A stretch of 64,000 bases of DNA, taken from the NCBI RefSeq assembly GCF_024197615.1, contig NZ_JAKUKE010000001.1, forward strand, positions 896,424 through 960,423, in the 5' to 3' direction. Numbering within the stretch: position 1 is the stretch's first letter; every line of letters begins with the position of its first letter. Under the pieces are notes generated by a model that searched no databases, had not been told where the DNA came from, and saw only the letters and a program-made list of their open reading frames with translations. The position numbers and the translations under genes were made by a program. Source of the stretch: Desulfuromonas sp. KJ2020. GTDB taxonomy: Bacteria; Desulfobacterota; Desulfuromonadia; Desulfuromonadales; SZUA-540. Below, piece by piece: positions 62,953-64,000 of the stretch.

Positions 62953-63616
62953 CTCCTAATGCTATATAAGCCATCCCCAACTTCTCATATCGATATTTTA
63001 TGATCAATAATTTGCACTATCATGCAACATATGTTGTAGAAATCGATGATTCACTATGTAAATAAATGTCTAATGTGTTAGTGAAGTCCTTGTCCATTGA
63101 CTTTGCCTGAAAATCCTCACACCAAGAGGGAGAAATTTCTCTAAATTGTTGAAGGTGGGATTGGTATTGCCCTTTGGGTTGTATTGTATTCTTGACCGCA
63201 GAAGGTGTGCCTAGCACCTTCGGAGGGGGCATCCCAGGGCTTCACCAATCTGGTTTTTTTCCTCAAAATCTTAATTTATAATAAAATTTACGCCATGCGC
63301 TATTCTCCGTTTTGCTAATCACGTTCAGCAACTACTCCCCAACGATATTCTTTAAAGAGCCGAAATTTGGTTTGAAACAAAATGATGCATTGTGACCTCA
63401 AATCAAGATGCGAATTTTAAAAAACTGCCTACCCAACACCCTCGCACCATCCCAATCTTTGGTCGCAGCTGAGCATGTTCCTTCCTGCCATACTGTTTTC
63501 GCTAAGGGTTATTGATCTTTGGAGTACATTCGGAGTAGTATCGAAAATACTTATGGCTCAATAGGCGATCAATTCCACATGGCGTGCTGCGTCAGAAAAG
63601 TATAAAGGGTTGAAAA
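62953..63616. other. 664-bp intergenic region in the island
   Basis: No credible gene. It contains a 12-bp palindrome CAACATATGTTG (63025-63036) and a 7-bp-stem hairpin GAAGGTG/CACCTTC (63201-63221) without a T-run. It should hold the promoter for the gene at 63617. Confidence 0.5.
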
Positions 63617-64000
63617 TTGAGGATTTTACTAGTTGAGCCAGATTATCGAAGAGGCTCGCAAAGTTTTAGACAAAAAGTTGCTAATGGTAGAGGAAGGAAG
63701 AGAGATGATGAGACACTTTGGTATCCACCAATTGGCCTCATGAAAATCTCTACATTTCATAAAGGCAGAGGCGACCATGTCCAGTTTGTCATTGGCACTG
63801 ACGCATCTGTCATACCTAAGGCAGACCTGTTCTCAGATGTTGAATTATGGGATAGGGTATATATCACAACACTTTTCACTTTCGGGTGGAACAAGATCAT
63901 TGAGACAATTGAGTTCTATAAGCAAGCTGTGGGAGGTTCTGTAAGTAAGATTTTTGTTGGTGGGATAATGGCAAGTCTAATGCCAGAGGAAATTTTCACT
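63617..64000 (+). CDS. B12-binding-domain radical SAM-like protein (partial, cut by window end)
   Basis: 128 residues of the N-terminus. RILLVEPDY, WYPPIGLMKISTFHKGRG, DRVYITTLFTFGWNKIIETIEFYK and IFVGGIMASLMPEEIF match the Rossmann-like cobalamin-binding domain that precedes the radical-SAM domain in the B12-radical SAM family; the cysteine motif would lie beyond the window. The start is TTG at 63617 with AAAGGG 7 nt upstream. Substrate unknown. Confidence 0.7.
   Translation, partial: MRILLVEPDYRRGSQSFRQKVANGRGRKRDDETLWYPPIGLMKISTFHKGRGDHVQFVIGTDASVIPKADLFSDVELWDRVYITTLFTFGWNKIIETIEFYKQAVGGSVSKIFVGGIMASLMPEEIFT

Noticed and set aside
63025-63036. CAACATATGTTG palindrome as a member of the GTTGC-N4-GCAAC set
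   Set aside because: The orientation of half-sites is reversed and it is far from any gene of that regulon.

Overview
The window reads as chromosome of a Desulfuromonadales-type deltaproteobacterium (Desulfuromonas/Pelobacter/Geobacter relatives). This rests on gene content: three multiheme menaquinol-oxidising modules of the kind used for extracellular electron transfer, an HndC/HydB-like long NuoF inside a nuo operon, futalosine-route menaquinone genes, a split atpI-B-E cluster, and an Rnf complex. It is an inference; no rRNA is present.

Layout. 0-1.3 kb: partial YtxH gene and fabH. 1.5-15 kb: an electron-transfer and small-protein region. It holds a NapC/NirT hexaheme cytochrome, an NrfD / Tat-exported 4x[4Fe-4S] / hexaheme c7-like module, a PAS-sigma54 activator, and a nine-heme cytochrome c/b fusion resembling CbcL. 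Between the activator and CbcL lies a cluster of about 50-residue single-span membrane peptides mixed with NifX-like proteins and a catalytically degenerate IS1595-like protein. This is the least explained part of the window. A good -24/-12 promoter and repeated GTTGC-N4-GCAAC palindromes suggest that it is a sigma54-controlled regulon. 15-20 kb (minus strand): TPR protein, F0 genes, trmJ, hemL. 20-25 kb: rnfABCDGE behind a near-consensus sigma70 promoter. 25.4-41.4 kb: a complete 14-subunit nuo operon (separate nuoC and nuoD) with a zinc-ribbon/TPR gene between nuoG and nuoH. 41.5-50 kb: UbiD/UbiA/UbiX homologues, mqnE, mqnC, hisC, mutY, rnd. 50-54.5 kb: fumC, a DMT transporter, an HD hydrolase and serS. 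54.5-56.3 kb: tRNA-Ser(UGA), tRNA-Ser(GCU) followed by a structured tRNA-tail repeat, a lipoprotein, tRNA-Arg(ACG) followed by tadA, and tRNA-Ser(CGA).

From 56.3 kb to the end is an AT-richer accessory island starting at tRNA-Ser(CGA). It holds a tyrosine integrase, decayed IS1595-family tails, two small unknown genes, a long gene-poor stretch, an HD protein next to a 773-residue protein (nuclease-like region, DGQHR motif, HEPN-like C-terminus), and the start of a B12-binding radical-SAM-like gene cut by the window edge. The HD/DGQHR pair is the best candidate here for a little-described defence system.

How the genes fit together: Nuo and Rnf feed electrons from NADH/ferredoxin to the menaquinone pool and energise the membrane, the mqn genes make the quinone, F0 belongs to the ATP synthase, and the cytochrome modules take electrons from menaquinol outward. 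All functional calls come from reading motifs; no database search was run.
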